DNA of 64,000 nt, from the NCBI GenBank assembly GCA_034522075.1, contig JAXHLO010000006.1, positions 434,001 through 498,000 of the forward strand. The letters run 5' to 3'. The notes under the pieces were generated by a model, which was given only the letters and a program-made list of their open reading frames with translations, was not told where the DNA came from and ran no database searches. Made by a program: the position numbers and the translations under genes. The stretch is from UBA7803 sp034522075. Lineage in GTDB: Bacteria; Pseudomonadota; Gammaproteobacteria; Pseudomonadales; Azotimanducaceae. Below are positions 34,511 to 44,709 of the stretch, piece after piece; the stretch's first letter is position 1, and each line of letters opens with the position of its first letter.

Positions 34511-35043
34511 GCGGCCTGTGCCTGTTCCGCACGGCGGCCACTACGGCGGCGGGAGATCCCGTGGCGCTGTCGGTGTTGAGTGAGCGTGGTCTGGACGAAC
34601 TGTTCGACAGCGGCTGGGCCGCCATGCAGGAGCGTCTCGACCAGCCCTCGGCGTGGTTCGTCAGTAACGGGCGTCTCGCCGATGCGCCCGCCTGGCGGCC
34701 CCATGCCGAAGATGAAGCGTTCCTGGTGGATGCCCGGCCGGGCCCCGCCGGGGTGCGTTATCTGCTCTATGTGCACCCGGCAATCCGCTGGTTCGGCGGG
34801 CACTTTCCCGGCCGGCCGCTGCTGCCCGGGGTGGTGCAGGTGGACTGGGCCGTCCGTTATGCCGAATTGCAGGGATTTGCCCACTCAGATTTCGCTGGTC
34901 TGTCCGGGGTGAAGTTTCCGGCCCCGGTGACGCCCGGCAGCGTGGTCGCCATGACGTTGAGCGGCGCGGCAGACCGGGTAGCCATGCGCGCAGAAACCCG
35001 GGCCGGGGTCTGTGCCCGGGGGACGCTTCATTACCGTGTCTGA
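34507..35043 (+). CDS. Hotdog-fold 3-hydroxyacyl-ACP dehydratase (ApeI-like)
   Basis: A 178-residue protein whose C-terminal two thirds are a FabA/FabZ-type hotdog with the catalytic signature WFGGHFPGRPLLPGVVQVDW (His about residue 97). The first 60 residues (LFRTAATTAAGDPVALSVLSE) are an extension of unknown role. With the second dehydratase further down it would remove water from 3-hydroxyacyl chains to build the conjugated double bonds. It starts with GTG over the preceding stop (GTGA) and overlaps the glycosyltransferase start. Confidence 0.85.
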   Translation: MSGLCLFRTAATTAAGDPVALSVLSERGLDELFDSGWAAMQERLDQPSAWFVSNGRLADAPAWRPHAEDEAFLVDARPGPAGVRYLLYVHPAIRWFGGHFPGRPLLPGVVQVDWAVRYAELQGFAHSDFAGLSGVKFPAPVTPGSVVAMTLSGAADRVAMRAETRAGVCARGTLHYRV

Positions 35044-35797
35044 AAGCTTCTGCCTCATCGTGCCCCATTACGACCATGTCGCGCAGTTGCAGAACTACCT
35101 GCCCAGTCTGCTGGCGGTGGAATTGCCGATTCTGGTGGTGGACGACGGCAGCCCGACGGCGGCCCGGGACCGGCTGCGGCAGCTGCTGGCCGACCGGCCG
35201 GGAACCGAGTTGATCGAACGGCCGCGCAACGGCGGCAAGGGAGCCGCCACGCTGACCGGCATGCAGACGGCCCTGGCGCAGGGCTACAGTCATGCCGTCT
35301 GTGTAGACGCCGACGGGCAGCACGAGGCGGCCGATGTCTGCCGTTTGTGCCGGGCCGCCGCCGCCCATCCGGACAGCATCGTTTCGGGACTGCCGCTGTT
35401 TGGTCCGGACATTCCCCGGGCGCGCCTCTACGGGCGCATGATCACCAACGTCCTGGTGCGTCTGGAAGCCGGCAGCGGCACCATCCGTGACGCCATGTGC
35501 GGCCTGCGCTGTTATCCGCTGGCGCTGACGGTGCGGGTCTGCGAGAGCTACCGGGTACGCTTCCGCATGGATTTCGATACGGAAATTCTGGTCCGCGCGG
35601 CCTGGCAGGGGGTAGCCGTCTGCTATGTGGAGACGCGCGTGCGCTATCCCCCGGACGGTGTTTCTCACTTCCGCATGTTCAGGGACAATGTGGATATGAC
35701 TCTCATGCACCTGCGTCTGCTGGGTGGTGCGCTGCTGCGCATGCCGGTCTGGCTCGCCCGCCGCCTGCGCGGCGCCGGGCGCAGCGGAGCTTCGTGA
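35036..35797 (+). CDS. Family 2 glycosyltransferase (polyene cluster)
   Basis: A 253-residue GT-A glycosyltransferase: SESFCLIVPHYDHVAQL, nucleotide-binding LVVDDGSPTAARD, NGGKGAATLTGM, metal-binding VDADGQHEA and acceptor-site YRVRFRMDFDTEILVRAAW. It resembles dolichol-phosphate mannosyltransferase-like enzymes. In aryl polyene clusters such an enzyme is thought to add the sugar that links pigment and lipid. The GTG at 35036 overlaps the dehydratase stop; a start 8 codons earlier is less likely. Confidence 0.87.
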   Translation: MSESFCLIVPHYDHVAQLQNYLPSLLAVELPILVVDDGSPTAARDRLRQLLADRPGTELIERPRNGGKGAATLTGMQTALAQGYSHAVCVDADGQHEAADVCRLCRAAAAHPDSIVSGLPLFGPDIPRARLYGRMITNVLVRLEAGSGTIRDAMCGLRCYPLALTVRVCESYRVRFRMDFDTEILVRAAWQGVAVCYVETRVRYPPDGVSHFRMFRDNVDMTLMHLRLLGGALLRMPVWLARRLRGAGRSGAS

Positions 35798-36261
35798 AGC
35801 GGCGTCCGGCCAGGCGCCTGGAGGCCGCCGCGGCGCCGCGTCTGCAGGCCAGTGTGACGCTCACCGTGCCCTTTCAGGATGCAGACCCGAGCGGGGCCGC
35901 CTGGCACGGTAACTACTTCCGCTATTTCGACGCCGCGCGCTGTGCCCTGCTCGATCGCCTGGATTACGGTTACCGCGCCATGGCGGCCAGCGGTCTGGTG
36001 TGGCCCATCGTCGATACCCGGGTGCGTTTCCTGCGCAGCGTCAGTTTCGATCAGCGCCTGGAAGTCACCGCGTCGCTGGAGGAGTGGCAGTATCGGCTGC
36101 ACATCGGTTATGCGATTCATGACGCCGACGGGCACCGGGTGACCGAGGGCTACACCATTCAGGTCCCCGTCGATGCTGCTACCGGGGAAATGTGTTTCGG
36201 CATGCCAGCGGCACTGTATGAACGCATCGATGGCCTGGTGCGGGCGGCCCTGGATGAGTGA
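35794..36261 (+). CDS. 4HBT-type acyl thioesterase (ApeK-like)
   Basis: A 155-residue hotdog thioesterase with the 4-hydroxybenzoyl-CoA thioesterase signature PFQDADPSGAAWHGNYFRYF, where the usual Asp near the start (DxD) and the WHGNY turn are kept. It should release or proofread acyl chains from ACP. It starts with GTG inside the glycosyltransferase stop (GTGA) and overlaps the next dehydratase by 8 nt. Confidence 0.85.
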   Translation: MKRRPARRLEAAAAPRLQASVTLTVPFQDADPSGAAWHGNYFRYFDAARCALLDRLDYGYRAMAASGLVWPIVDTRVRFLRSVSFDQRLEVTASLEEWQYRLHIGYAIHDADGHRVTEGYTIQVPVDAATGEMCFGMPAALYERIDGLVRAALDE

Positions 36262-36691
36262 GCGTTTACCCATGCCGGCGGACGTACTGCCCCACGAACC
36301 GCCCATGCGCCTGCTCGACCGGCTCACCCGCCGCCACGGCGAGTGTCTCTGGGCCGCCGTGGACATCGGCCCCGACGCGGCTTTCTATGCACCACCCCAT
36401 GGGGTTCCCGCCTGGGTAGGGCTGGAATACCTGAGCCAGACGGCGGCTGCGTCGTTCGGGGTCCGGGCGCGGGCCGCCGGTGAGCGGCCCCGGGCCGGCA
36501 TGCTGGTGGCCTGCCGGCGCTACGATGCGGCGGTCGCAGTGTTTCCCCATGGGGCCACCTTGTCGGTTCGCGCCTGGCCAGCGTCCTCGCTTTACGGCAG
36601 CCTGGTACGTTTCGAGGGAGAGATCTGGATGGACGACGAGGTGCTGGCCAGCGGCCAGGTATCGGTGTACATGGGTGCCGAACATGGATAG
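36254..36691 (+). CDS. Second hotdog 3-hydroxyacyl-ACP dehydratase (ApeP-like)
   Basis: A 145-residue protein resembling the 'hotdog family protein / 3-hydroxylacyl-ACP dehydratase' of aryl polyene clusters: LPHEPPMRLLDRLTRRHGE, AFYAPPHGVPAWVGLEYLSQTAAA and GEIWMDDEVLASGQVSVYM. In E. coli-type clusters ApeI and ApeP act together. The ATG at 36254 is within the thioesterase 3' end, and its stop overlaps the reductase start, so all are coupled. Confidence 0.83.
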   Translation: MSERLPMPADVLPHEPPMRLLDRLTRRHGECLWAAVDIGPDAAFYAPPHGVPAWVGLEYLSQTAAASFGVRARAAGERPRAGMLVACRRYDAAVAVFPHGATLSVRAWPASSLYGSLVRFEGEIWMDDEVLASGQVSVYMGAEHG

Positions 36692-37421
36692 CGCAGGCGC
36701 TGAGGCCGTACTGGTCACCGGCGCCAGCGGCGGTATCGGCCGGGCCATTGCTGTGGCCCTGGCGCGCAGCCATCCGGTGGTCGTGCACTACAACCGCAAT
36801 GAAGACGCGGCCCGGTCGACCCTCGAGGCCATAGAAGCCGCCGGCGGCAGCGGCCGCCTGTTGCGTTTCGATGTGGCCGACCGCGAGGGTACGCGCAATG
36901 CCCTGAGCGCCGACGTGGATGCCCACGGGGCCTACTTTGGCGTGGTGCTCAATGCCGGCATCACCCGCGATCAGGCTTTTCCCATGCTCGGCGGCGATGA
37001 CTGGGATCTGGTATTGCGGACCAACCTGGATGCTTTCTACAACGTGCTGCATCCGCTGGTCATGCCCATGGTGCGCCGGCGCCGGCCCGGCCGCATCGTC
37101 GTCATGACGTCCCTGGCCGGGGTGGTGGGCAATCGCGGACAGACCAATTATGCCGCCTCCAAGGGCGGCCTCATCAGCGCTGCCAAGTCTCTGGCGCTGG
37201 AGCTGGCGAAACGCAACATCACCGTCAACTGTGTGGCCCCGGGCTTCATCGACACCGACATGACCGGCGACCTGCCGCGCGAGGAGATGCGCGCCATGGT
37301 GCCCCTGCGGCGCCTGGGCAGCCCCGAAGACGTGGCCGGCGTGGTGGCCTTTCTGTGTTCCGACGCCGCCGCTTACCTGACTCGTCAGGTCATCGGTGTG
37401 GACGGCGGGATGGGTCCGTGA
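36684..37421 (+). CDS. 3-ketoacyl-ACP reductase (FabG-like, ApeQ-like)
   Basis: A 245-residue short-chain dehydrogenase with the NADPH motif TGASGGIG (12-19), the NAG segment VVLNAGIT and the catalytic Ser143-Tyr156-Lys160 (MTSLAGVVGNRGQTNYAASK). It reduces 3-ketoacyl-ACP to 3-hydroxyacyl-ACP in each polyene extension cycle. The end IGVDGGMGP is complete. It overlaps the following ketosynthase by 4 nt. Confidence 0.93.
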   Translation: MDSAGAEAVLVTGASGGIGRAIAVALARSHPVVVHYNRNEDAARSTLEAIEAAGGSGRLLRFDVADREGTRNALSADVDAHGAYFGVVLNAGITRDQAFPMLGGDDWDLVLRTNLDAFYNVLHPLVMPMVRRRRPGRIVVMTSLAGVVGNRGQTNYAASKGGLISAAKSLALELAKRNITVNCVAPGFIDTDMTGDLPREEMRAMVPLRRLGSPEDVAGVVAFLCSDAAAYLTRQVIGVDGGMGP

Positions 37422-38647
37422 ACCGGGTTGTCATAACCGGTACCGGCGCCGTCACCGCGTTGGGCAGCGACTGGCCCACTGTCCTGGCCGGCCTGCAGGC
37501 ACGGCGCAATGCCGTGGTACGGGTCAGCGAATGGGACAGCATCGAAGGCTTGCGCTGCCGGCTGGCCAGTCCCGTGGCGGACTTCAAGCTCCCCGAACAC
37601 TATTCCCGGCGCCAGCGCCGCGGCATGGGCCGGGTGGCGGCGCTGGCGGTCCGTTCTGCGGAACTGGCCCTGGAACAGGCCGGCCTGCTCGATGATCCGG
37701 TGCTCGGCGGCGGGCGCACCGGGGTAGCCTTCGGTTCGGCCACCGGCAGTCCCGATGCACTGCTGGAGTTCGTCGGCACGCTGGTCGACAACACCACCGC
37801 CGGCCTCAATGCCACCAGCTACGTGCGCATGATGAGCCACACGGCGGCCGTGAACATCGGTATCTTTTTCGGCTTGAAGGGCCGGGTGCTGACCACCAGT
37901 TCGGCGTGCACGGCCGGCAGTCAGGGCATCGGTTACGCCTTCGAGACCATTCGCTGCGGCGCTCAGGACGTGATGCTGGCCGGCGGCGCGGAAGAGCTCA
38001 GCCCCACCGAAGTGGCGGTATTCGATACGCTGCTGGCCACCAGCACGCGCAACGACGAACCGGCCGCCACCCCGCGGCCATTCGACCGGGACCGGGACGG
38101 GCTGGTGATCGGTGAGGGAGCGGCCACCCTGGTGCTGGAATCCCTGGAGCACGCTGTCGCCCGGGGTGCGCCCATTCTCGGTGAGGTGGTCGGCTACGGC
38201 ACCAACATGGACGGCAGCCACGTCACCAACCCCGACCAGGACAGTCAGGCCCGCTGTCTGGAGCTTGCCCTGGCCAGCGCCGGACTCGCCGCGGACGCCA
38301 TCAGCTACGTGAGTGCCCACGGTACCGCAACGGCTGCCGGCGACGTCAGCGAAAGCCACGCCACCCGGCGGGTGCTGGGGCCGGTACCGATCAGCTCGCT
38401 GAAGAGTTATCTGGGCCATACCCTGGGCGCCTGCGGCGCTCAGGAGGCCTGGGCCGCCCTGATGATGCTGCGTGAAGGCTGGTTTGCGCCTACCCTGAAC
38501 CTGGAGCATGTGGATCCGGCCTGCGCCGAACTCGATTATGTGACCGGTGACGGCCGGCACCTGGACGGTGAGTATGTCATGAGCAACAACTTCGCTTTCG
38601 GCGGCATCAACACCTCCCTGATCCTGCGCCGCGGCGAGGCCGGGTAG
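37418..38647 (+). CDS. Beta-ketoacyl-ACP synthase II-like (ApeR-like, polyene cluster)
   Basis: A 409-residue KAS II-type ketosynthase with Cys164 in TTSSACTAGSQG, His in SAHGTATAAGDVSES and His in SYLGHTLGACGAQE. It is a second full condensing enzyme besides the KS-CLF pair and may carry out the first extensions or work on another substrate. The GTG at 37418 overlaps the reductase stop (GTGA). Confidence 0.92.
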   Translation: MNRVVITGTGAVTALGSDWPTVLAGLQARRNAVVRVSEWDSIEGLRCRLASPVADFKLPEHYSRRQRRGMGRVAALAVRSAELALEQAGLLDDPVLGGGRTGVAFGSATGSPDALLEFVGTLVDNTTAGLNATSYVRMMSHTAAVNIGIFFGLKGRVLTTSSACTAGSQGIGYAFETIRCGAQDVMLAGGAEELSPTEVAVFDTLLATSTRNDEPAATPRPFDRDRDGLVIGEGAATLVLESLEHAVARGAPILGEVVGYGTNMDGSHVTNPDQDSQARCLELALASAGLAADAISYVSAHGTATAAGDVSESHATRRVLGPVPISSLKSYLGHTLGACGAQEAWAALMMLREGWFAPTLNLEHVDPACAELDYVTGDGRHLDGEYVMSNNFAFGGINTSLILRRGEAG

Positions 38648-38653
38648 GCTGCC

Positions 38654-40021
38654 GTGAGAATCGCCTTCGTCTCCGGAAACCGGGAAAAGCTGCCGGATGC
38701 GGTGGTGCCGCTGGGGCTGCTCTATGTCATGGCCAGCACCCCCGACCACCACGAAAAGCATCTGGTCGATCTGTGCTTCGAGAGCGATCCGCAGCAGGCG
38801 CTCAAGGAGCGGCTGACCACACTGGCACCGGATCTCGTCGCCCTGGGCATGCGCAACATTCAGAACAACGACTACTCCGGCATCAACGACAACGTGGCCT
38901 ACTATGCGGGGCTGGTGGCGGCGGTTCGCGAGGTCAGCCGGGCACCCGTCGTGCTGGGCGGCTCCGGTTTCAGCGTCATGCCGGCGGAACTCATGCGCCG
39001 GCTGGGCGCCGACTACGGCATCTCCGGCGAGGGTGAGGAGGCGTTCCCGCGCCTGCTGGCGGCGCTGGACCAGCCGCAACCCGACATGGCTGGGTTGACG
39101 GCCATCGGCAATCTGCATCGCGCGGAACCCGGGCGTGTGGTGAGCAATTCCGCGGGCAAGGGTTTTCTGGACATGAACAGCCTGCCCGTTCCCGACCGGC
39201 GGCTGGCGGATCCGCGCTACTACGAACGCTACGCCACCGACGCCATCCAGACGAAACGCGGCTGTCCGCTGCTGTGTGATTACTGCACCTATCCGGTCAT
39301 CGAGGGCCGCGTGGGCCGCGCCCGCAGACCGGCGGCGGTGGTGGACGAAATGTTCCTGGCGTTGCAGCAGCAGCCGGCCACGCAGCATTTTTTCGTGGTT
39401 GATTCGGTGTTCAACCTGCCCCGCACCCACGCCAAGAACGTCTGCCGCGAACTCATCGCCCGCAACTGGCAGGTGCCCTGGACGTGTTACGCCAATCCGC
39501 TGGGGTTCGATCAGGAGATGGCCGACCTGGCGCGCCAGGCCGGGTGCGCCGGCATGGAAATCGGCTCGGACTCAGGCGTCGATCACGTGCTGAAGCGGTT
39601 GCGTAAGGGCTTCACCACCGAGGATATCCGGCGCATCCATCGGTTGTGCAGTCATGCCGGGCTACCGGATTGCCACACGTTCATCCTCGGCACCGAAGGC
39701 GAGACCATGGATGACGTGCGCCGCACCCTGGATTTCGCGATGGAGCTGGATCCGTTCAGCGCCATCATCATGATGTGGGTGGACGACTTCGAAGCCCTCG
39801 ACCCGGCGCTGCGCCGCGAGCGCATGAAGTTGCGGGACGACATCACGGAACTGCTGTGGTCGCGCAAGGATCACTATCCGCACTGGAGCATTCCGCCGCT
39901 GGGTATCAATTTCGACGAACGGCTGTTCGATATCCTGCGCCGCCAGGGCCTGCACGGGCCGCTGTGGCAGCACGTCCGCAAGGGCGGCCAGCGCTATGCG
40001 ACCGGGGCCGCCCTACCCTAG
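38654..40021 (+). CDS. Radical SAM protein with B12-binding-like N-terminal domain (polyene cluster)
   Basis: A 455-residue protein with an N-terminal Rossmann-like domain of the B12-binding radical SAM type (residues 1-140; the DxHxxG cobalamin motif is not seen, so B12 binding is uncertain) and a radical SAM core with the [4Fe-4S] motif CPLLCDYC (Cys204, 208, 211). Segments GLTAIGNLHRAEPGRV, MEIGSDSGVDHVLKRLRKGF and CHTFILGTEGETMDD fit the family. It starts 6 nt after the last ketosynthase, so it belongs to the operon. Possible roles are methylation or another radical change on the polyene; none can be proven here. Its stop overlaps the convergent lipoprotein gene. Confidence 0.82.
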   Translation: MRIAFVSGNREKLPDAVVPLGLLYVMASTPDHHEKHLVDLCFESDPQQALKERLTTLAPDLVALGMRNIQNNDYSGINDNVAYYAGLVAAVREVSRAPVVLGGSGFSVMPAELMRRLGADYGISGEGEEAFPRLLAALDQPQPDMAGLTAIGNLHRAEPGRVVSNSAGKGFLDMNSLPVPDRRLADPRYYERYATDAIQTKRGCPLLCDYCTYPVIEGRVGRARRPAAVVDEMFLALQQQPATQHFFVVDSVFNLPRTHAKNVCRELIARNWQVPWTCYANPLGFDQEMADLARQAGCAGMEIGSDSGVDHVLKRLRKGFTTEDIRRIHRLCSHAGLPDCHTFILGTEGETMDDVRRTLDFAMELDPFSAIIMMWVDDFEALDPALRRERMKLRDDITELLWSRKDHYPHWSIPPLGINFDERLFDILRRQGLHGPLWQHVRKGGQRYATGAALP

Positions 40022-40404
40022 TAGACCAGGGCGCGCTGAATATCGCCGTCGAGGTTCTGCACCCACTTGTTGTAGTTGCCGTGAATGGTGCCGTCTTCGT
40101 ACTCCAGGTTCTCGCTGTCCTTGTACTCGATGGAGTAGCTGTCGGTGTCGTAGAAGACGTCGACTTTCGCCACATGGGAACGCACGAACAGCGTGCCCTC
40201 CGCATGGCCCGGTTCGATCTGGCGAATCTTCCAGCCGCGCACCTTTCCGCCCTCGACGATGGCGTCGTAAACCTCGCTCATGGTGCTGCCGGCCGGCACC
40301 GAAGCGCCCTGGATGTTCTGCACCATGGGATTGGAGGCACAGCCTCCCAGCAGCAGCAGTGTGGCGCACAGCACCGCAGCGCCGGTTCGTATCGGTCGGT
40401 ACAT
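40018..40404 (-). CDS. Small lipoprotein (polyene cluster)
   Basis: A 128-residue protein with a lipoprotein signal (TGAAVLCATLLLLGGC, lipobox Cys22). The mature part begins ASNPMVQNIQGASVPAG and has a beta-rich domain with GWKIRQIEPGHAEGTLFVR and YSIEYKDSENLEYE. It should sit in the outer membrane or periplasm. It lies 2 nt after the chorismatase gene in the same direction, suggesting a shared transcript and a link to the pigment pathway. Function unknown. Confidence 0.75.
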   Translation of the reverse strand: MYRPIRTGAAVLCATLLLLGGCASNPMVQNIQGASVPAGSTMSEVYDAIVEGGKVRGWKIRQIEPGHAEGTLFVRSHVAKVDVFYDTDSYSIEYKDSENLEYEDGTIHGNYNKWVQNLDGDIQRALVY

Positions 40405-40406
40405 GG

Positions 40407-41336
40407 TCAGTTCCCTCGCCGGGTTGTTTCCGTACCCATGTTATCCACACAGGCTTCGATCTCAACCAGAAGTTCGCGCCGGCAGATGTCGGCCTGCAGC
40501 ACACTGTAGCCATCGCCGCTGCGTTGCAGACGCTTCTCGAACAGCGGGCGGACCACGGGCCAGTCGTCGGCATGCCGCAGGTAGATGCGGAATGACCGCT
40601 GCCCCGGCGATTCGGCATCGAGGCCGTGGAGCAGCCCGGCGTTGCGCGCCACCAGGTCCACGTTGGCCATGGCGAGCTCGAACTGCGCCGCCACATCGCC
40701 CGGGTGCAGGGACTCGCTGCGGCGAATGCTGGCAGTGCCGGAAACGTAGAGGCGCTGTCCGCCATGGCGCTGCACCAGACTCCCGCGGGCGAAACTGGGC
40801 GATCTCGGCCCGTAACGGGACGGGTAGCGGTAGGCGGGGACCTGCTCCGGATTTTCCACGTAGCTCACCGCGTCCGTGCCGGCGACGAAGACCACACACA
40901 ACGTATCGCCCAGCGTTCCTACAGCCGAGGCGGCCGGCATGCGCTGCTCGCCGGCGCTGCCGAAATGAGCCTGGAAGGCCCGATGACGCCCCTCGCAGAA
41001 CGCCTGGTAATTCTCCAGGGCCGCATCGTGGGCGTTGATGCGGGGAATCAGATTCCAGATGCGGTGCAGGGTGAGCCGCCGGCTGGCATTGAACAGCTCG
41101 GTGTACAAGGCCTGTGCAGCGGCGTCGAAGCCCTGCGCCGACACATCGGCGAAACCGGCGCCCCACAATTCGTCGCCGCACTGCCACAGGGTCAGGCTAC
41201 CGCATGCGCGGCCGCCGCCGGTGACGTCGGCCCACGGCTCCGCCGCGCGCCCGTCGATGATGGGGTTGGGCACGCCGATGGTGGAGCCGTTGGTGATTCC
41301 GGCCGGGCTCTGGCCGAAGTGGAAAGCAAGCTGCAT
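40407..41336 (-). CDS. xanB2: Chorismatase, 3-hydroxybenzoate synthase (XanB2-like)
   Basis: A 309-residue protein of the FkbO/Hyg5/XanB2 chorismatase family, a RidA-related trimeric fold. Recognised by LHRIWNLIPRINAHD, YQAFCEGRHRAF, the segment VENPEQVPAYRYPSRYGPRS and LYVSGTASIRRSESLHPGD. Such enzymes split chorismate into pyruvate and a hydroxybenzoate; XanB2 gives mainly 3-hydroxybenzoate, the starter of xanthomonadin, and also 4-hydroxybenzoate for ubiquinone. Family boundaries between 3-HBA and dihydrobenzoate types cannot be set by eye. The ATG at 41336 has AGGG eight bases upstream; an in-frame ATG seven codons earlier has none. Confidence 0.83.
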   Translation of the reverse strand: MQLAFHFGQSPAGITNGSTIGVPNPIIDGRAAEPWADVTGGGRACGSLTLWQCGDELWGAGFADVSAQGFDAAAQALYTELFNASRRLTLHRIWNLIPRINAHDAALENYQAFCEGRHRAFQAHFGSAGEQRMPAASAVGTLGDTLCVVFVAGTDAVSYVENPEQVPAYRYPSRYGPRSPSFARGSLVQRHGGQRLYVSGTASIRRSESLHPGDVAAQFELAMANVDLVARNAGLLHGLDAESPGQRSFRIYLRHADDWPVVRPLFEKRLQRSGDGYSVLQADICRRELLVEIEACVDNMGTETTRRGN

Positions 41337-41414
41337 CTGCAATGCCCTGGGACCCATCGTCAGCGCGTCATGATGGCGAAACGGCTGCAGGAAGCAAAGC
41401 CGGTCGCCAGGCGG

Positions 41415-43094
<1,680 letters not shown>

Positions 43095-43137
43095 GTGCGC
43101 TGCTGACCTCCTGGCTGGCGATTACGGATCGCGCACG

Positions 43138-44607
43138 CTACAGCGCATTCTGTGCCTGATCAATCCCTGCCGAGCCGGCATGACGGGCTGCGAGCTGGCG
43201 CAGAATGTCATTGTGCTCTTCACGGGTCAGGCAATAGCGGTTGATGAAATACAAACCCGGCAGCGCCAGCAGCACGGACAGCGGCCCCCATACCAGCCCC
43301 AGCGACACCAGCGTGTCCCACGGCACGTCGGCGGCGGAGCGCACCGCGGTGCCGGTTGGCCAGCCGATCAGGTCCAGCACGGTGCCGCCGATGAGGGAAC
43401 CCAGCGCAGCCGAGGTCTTGTTGGTGAACGAGAAGGCGCCGAAAAAGATCCCCTCCTGGCGCCGCCCGGTCAGGAGTTCGTGCTCGTCGGCGATATCCGC
43501 CAGCATGGTGCCGAGCCCCACCAGGAGCTGAGCGATACCGAATGCGCCGAGGCCGCTCAGCGCGGTGATGGCCAGCAGCAGCCCGCCCGTGCCCGGCGGC
43601 GGCAACCAGCCGGCCAGCAGCAGCGGCACGCTGACGAAATGGGCACCCAGCCAGATGGCTGTGCCGATGATGACACCGTGCTTCTTGTCGAAGCGGCGGT
43701 AGAAGGCGCCGGCGCTCAGGTAGCCGACCATGGAACCCAGCGGCCCGGCCACCAGCACGATGACGATGGCGGTGGCGTCGAAGGCCCAGAAAAAGGTGAG
43801 CATGTACATGTTGAGCGCGCCGGCCGCACCGAAGCCGACGATGATCACCATGAAGCCGATGATCACCCAGCGAAACGACGGGTTGTGCATGGACAGCCAG
43901 GTCTCGTCGATCATGCCGCGCAGGGTGAAGGTCTGCGTCGGCGCGGCCTTGGGCAGATAGGGCACCCGCTGGCGCGTACCGAAAGCCGAATACCACACCG
44001 ATACGGCCATGGCGGCTGCCAGCCAGCCGCTGAACGGCCCGTAGGCGGCTGGGTTGAGCTGGCCATTGGGGTAGGCGTCGGTGGCGGTGAAGTAGACGAA
44101 GAAACCGAGTACGAACACACCGATAAAGGCCAGGGCGCCGAAGAAGTGGCGCATGGCCACCAGGATCGTGCGCTCGTGATAGTCCTGGCTCAATTCCGCG
44201 CCCAGTGCCGAGTGCGGGACGTGGTACAGGGTCATGGCGCCGCGGCATAGAATGGTCATGGCGAGCAGCCAGCCGAACAGCGCAAGATCGCCGCTGACCA
44301 GTGGGTTGAAGAGCAGGAAGAAGCACACGCCCAGGGGCACGGCGGCTGCGTACATGAACGGATGGCGGCGGCCGAGCTTCGAGTGCCAGGCATCGGACAG
44401 GTTGCCCACCAGCGGGTCGGTGACGGCGTCGAAAATCAGCGACAGGGCCAGGGCGATGCCGCACAGGGTGCCCGGCACGCCGAGCACCTGGTTGTAATAG
44501 AAGAGCAGGAACATGAGGAACACGGCGGCCTGAATGCCTTCGCCGATCTGGCCGATGCCGAATGCCAGCTTGGTGCCGGTGCGCAGCGGCGGAATGCCGG
44601 TCGTCAT
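43138..44607 (-). CDS. GPH/MFS-family sugar:cation symporter
   Basis: A 489-residue protein with 12 predicted hydrophobic segments. The opening KLAFGIGQIGEGIQAAVFLMFLLFYYNQVLGVP and the loop ALSLIFDAVTDPLVGNLSDAWHSKLGRRHPFMY (both cut here to their cores FGIGQIGEG and DAVTDPLVGNLSD) are typical of the glycoside-pentoside-hexuronide (MelB) group. The ATG at 44607 follows a strong GGGGAGGGG site; 26 further in-frame residues upstream are not supported. The sugar is unknown. It is divergent from glyA. Confidence 0.85.
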   Translation of the reverse strand: MTTGIPPLRTGTKLAFGIGQIGEGIQAAVFLMFLLFYYNQVLGVPGTLCGIALALSLIFDAVTDPLVGNLSDAWHSKLGRRHPFMYAAAVPLGVCFFLLFNPLVSGDLALFGWLLAMTILCRGAMTLYHVPHSALGAELSQDYHERTILVAMRHFFGALAFIGVFVLGFFVYFTATDAYPNGQLNPAAYGPFSGWLAAAMAVSVWYSAFGTRQRVPYLPKAAPTQTFTLRGMIDETWLSMHNPSFRWVIIGFMVIIVGFGAAGALNMYMLTFFWAFDATAIVIVLVAGPLGSMVGYLSAGAFYRRFDKKHGVIIGTAIWLGAHFVSVPLLLAGWLPPPGTGGLLLAITALSGLGAFGIAQLLVGLGTMLADIADEHELLTGRRQEGIFFGAFSFTNKTSAALGSLIGGTVLDLIGWPTGTAVRSAADVPWDTLVSLGLVWGPLSVLLALPGLYFINRYCLTREEHNDILRQLAARHAGSAGIDQAQNAL

Positions 44608-44709
44608 GAACCCCTCCCCGGTGGCCGAAGCGCTCGATACTACGTGGTTGCGGGCCGACTGAGCTACAATGGCGCGCCATTCCAACCACCATCAGGCACG
44701 GAACCGCGA

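Noticed and set aside
37385..39430. A 680-codon open frame opposite the ketosynthase and radical SAM genes
   Set aside because: The sense genes carry clear catalytic motifs; the antisense product has low complexity and no recognisable domain.
44660..44690. glyA promoter with TACAAT -10 box
   Set aside because: The TACAAT is good but no -35-like hexamer lies at a suitable distance, and the call would rest on one hexamer.
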